Origin: Homarus americanus
Taxonomy: Eukaryota; Arthropoda; Malacostraca; Decapoda; Nephropidae
Direction of reading: 5' to 3'
NCBI RefSeq assembly: GCF_018991925.1
Contig: NW_024736071.1
Location: 14,569,569-14,633,568 of the forward strand
DNA: 64,000 nucleotides
Shown: positions 62,733-64,000 of the stretch, in pieces
Numbering within the stretch: position 1 is the stretch's first letter
How the letters are laid out: each line of letters opens with the position of its first letter
Position numbers and translations under genes: made by a program
The notes under the pieces: generated by a model
The model's database searches: none
What the model was told of the DNA's origin: nothing
What the model saw: the letters and a program-made list of their open reading frames with translations, nothing else

Positions 62733-64000
62733 TAAACACAAGAACACAAGAATGGAGGAAACTGCAGTGGGCCTATTGGCTCATACTGGGCAGTCCCATT
62801 TACACCCAACCCCTATCGCTCATATATCCATCCAACCTATGTTTGAAGCTATCCAGCGTATTCGAGTTAATGATGATATTTGGTAACTTGCTCCACTCGT
62901 CCACTACTCTCTATGTTTACCTATTTCGCGCATAAATCTAAATTTGTCTAATTAAAAAACCGTTGTTATAAGTTCGCTCCTGGTTGGATAGTTTGAGTGC
63001 CTTTGTGATGTCCCCTTTGATTAGCCCTGACTTCCATTTATACACCTCTATCATATAGCCCCTCGCTCTACGTATCTCGAGGGAGTGCAAATTAAGATGC
63101 TTTAGCCTGTCTCTGTACTCAAGGTTCCTAATGCCTGGGATTAGTCTTGTCATTATCCACTGAATTCTTTCCAAGGATTCTATATCCATTCTGTAATACG
63201 GTGACCAGAATCGAACTGCGTAATACAAGTGAGGTCTCAAGCGCGAGATATAGTTTTAAAATGATCTTGCTAGTCTTGTAACTAACACTCCTTTGTATGA
63301 ACCCAAGTACTTCATTAGCCTTGTTTCGAGCAAATACACATTGTTTACTTGGCTTAAGATTCCTACTTATCATTACTCCTAAATCTTTCTCGCAGTCGGA
63401 TTTCTCAATAACATTGTTGTTCATCTGGTAAATGGTTTCCCTGTTTACATCTCCTATAATGAGTACTTTACATTTGTCCACATAAAATTTCTTCTGCCAT
63501 TTTTCAGACCATTCGAAAAATTTGTTTAGATCTCCCTGTAATTTTGCGGAGTCTTCATCAGATTTAATTACATGCCCTATTTTAGTGTCATCAGCAAATT
63601 TACTTATGTTGCTGTCTATGCCGATATCTATGTCGTTTATGTATATAATAAAAAAACAATGGTCCGAGTACTGAGCCTTGGGGAACTCCAATGGATTTAG
63701 TGCCAATAATGCTCACTCACTGTTTTCTGTCCTGTAATCGCACCCTAATCCATTTTAGAATATCTCCTTTAATTTCATGAGCCTCCACTTTTCTTATTAG
63801 TCTTTCGTGGGGACTCTGTCAAGGGCTTTGCTAAAGTCGAGATATACCACATCATAATTGTGCCCCTCGTCCACCGATTCGAAAACAAATGAAAAAAATG
63901 TTAATAGATTAGTTAGACATGAACGCCCGCTTGTGAAGCCATGTTGGGAATCATTGATCAACTTGTGCTTCTCCAGGTGATTTCGAATAGTTTGAAATGA
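62733..64000 (-). pseudogene. CR1-like LINE with reverse transcriptase core (partial, frameshifted)
   Basis: Runs from the right edge toward 62733. In order: IRNHLEKHKLINDSQHGFTS, motif A VVYLDFSKALDRV (Asp at 63836-63838), a one-base loss near 63817, HERLIRKVEAHEIKGDILKW, a stop near 63720, motif B GVPQGSVLGP (63661-63690), a frameshift in a 7-T run near 63650, FFIIYINDIDIG, motif C FADDTK (63581-63598), then CEKDLGVMISRNLKPSKQC and NKANEVLGFIQRSVSYKT. A frameshift near 63240 leads to MRPHLYYAVRFWSPYYRMD and the C-terminal region. The tail (GCCCAGTATGAGCCAATAGG) ends near 62733. All three catalytic motifs survive at the residue level, but at least four frame breaks make it inactive. The 5' part, including any endonuclease, lies beyond the window. 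Confidence 0.88.

Overview
This window looks like non-coding nuclear DNA of an arthropod, most likely a decapod crustacean (inference). Four things suggest this: very dense microsatellites of nearly every simple type (TA, CA/GT, GA/CT, AAT, TATG and others), several short arrays of the arthropod telomere motif TTAGG, decayed non-LTR retrotransposons of CR1-like, RTE-like and RNase-H-bearing types, and tRNA-derived SINEs. I found no host gene with a convincing exon structure, no rRNA and no functional tRNA. Most open frames in the window run through low-complexity sequence and are not genes.

Layout. At 1-650 (minus) there is an uninterrupted RNase H domain of a non-LTR element that runs off the left edge. 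From 0.7 to 6.8 kb the sequence is mainly microsatellites and three degenerate minisatellites. At 6.84-7.64 kb (minus) lies a second RNase H fragment, frameshifted and bounded by TTTA repeats. A 27-bp tandem repeat lies at 8.85 kb. At 10.18-10.99 kb a decayed reverse transcriptase (plus) carries an in-frame 57-bp repeat expansion. A short terminal-inverted-repeat element lies at 14.5 kb. CR1-like 3' fragments lie at 15.8-16.4 kb, 56.5-57.2 kb (both plus) and 62.7-64.0 kb (minus; it includes the RT core and continues past the right edge). RTE-like fragments lie at 21.4-22.3 kb and about 45.4-48.1 kb (plus). The latter has endonuclease, linker, RT and C-terminal remains and hosts a small TTAA-type element.

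SINE family A lies at 22.35 kb (+) and 30.6 kb (-); SINE family B lies at 43.4 kb and 60.5 kb (both +). Between 25.0 and 28.9 kb one unclassified repeat family recurs, each copy bounded by long microsatellites. From 33.8 to 36.9 kb the plus strand is strongly purine-rich with (GA)n blocks. Satellites of 33, 30 and 16 bp lie at 32.25, 38.7 and 48.9 kb. A 164-bp fold-back element is at 39.75 kb and a near-perfect palindrome is at 55.2 kb. At 62.2-62.5 kb (minus) is a broken copy of a cysteine-rich C-terminal tail known from uncharacterised invertebrate proteins.

No genes work together here in the operon sense. The story is of mobile-element turnover: insertion, truncation, nested insertion and repeat expansion. 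A recurring theme is that element fragments end exactly at microsatellites. No new biological system with a defensible function was found; the best leads are the microsatellite-bounded repeat family, the fold-back elements, the repeat expansion inside an RT relic and the cysteine-rich relic.
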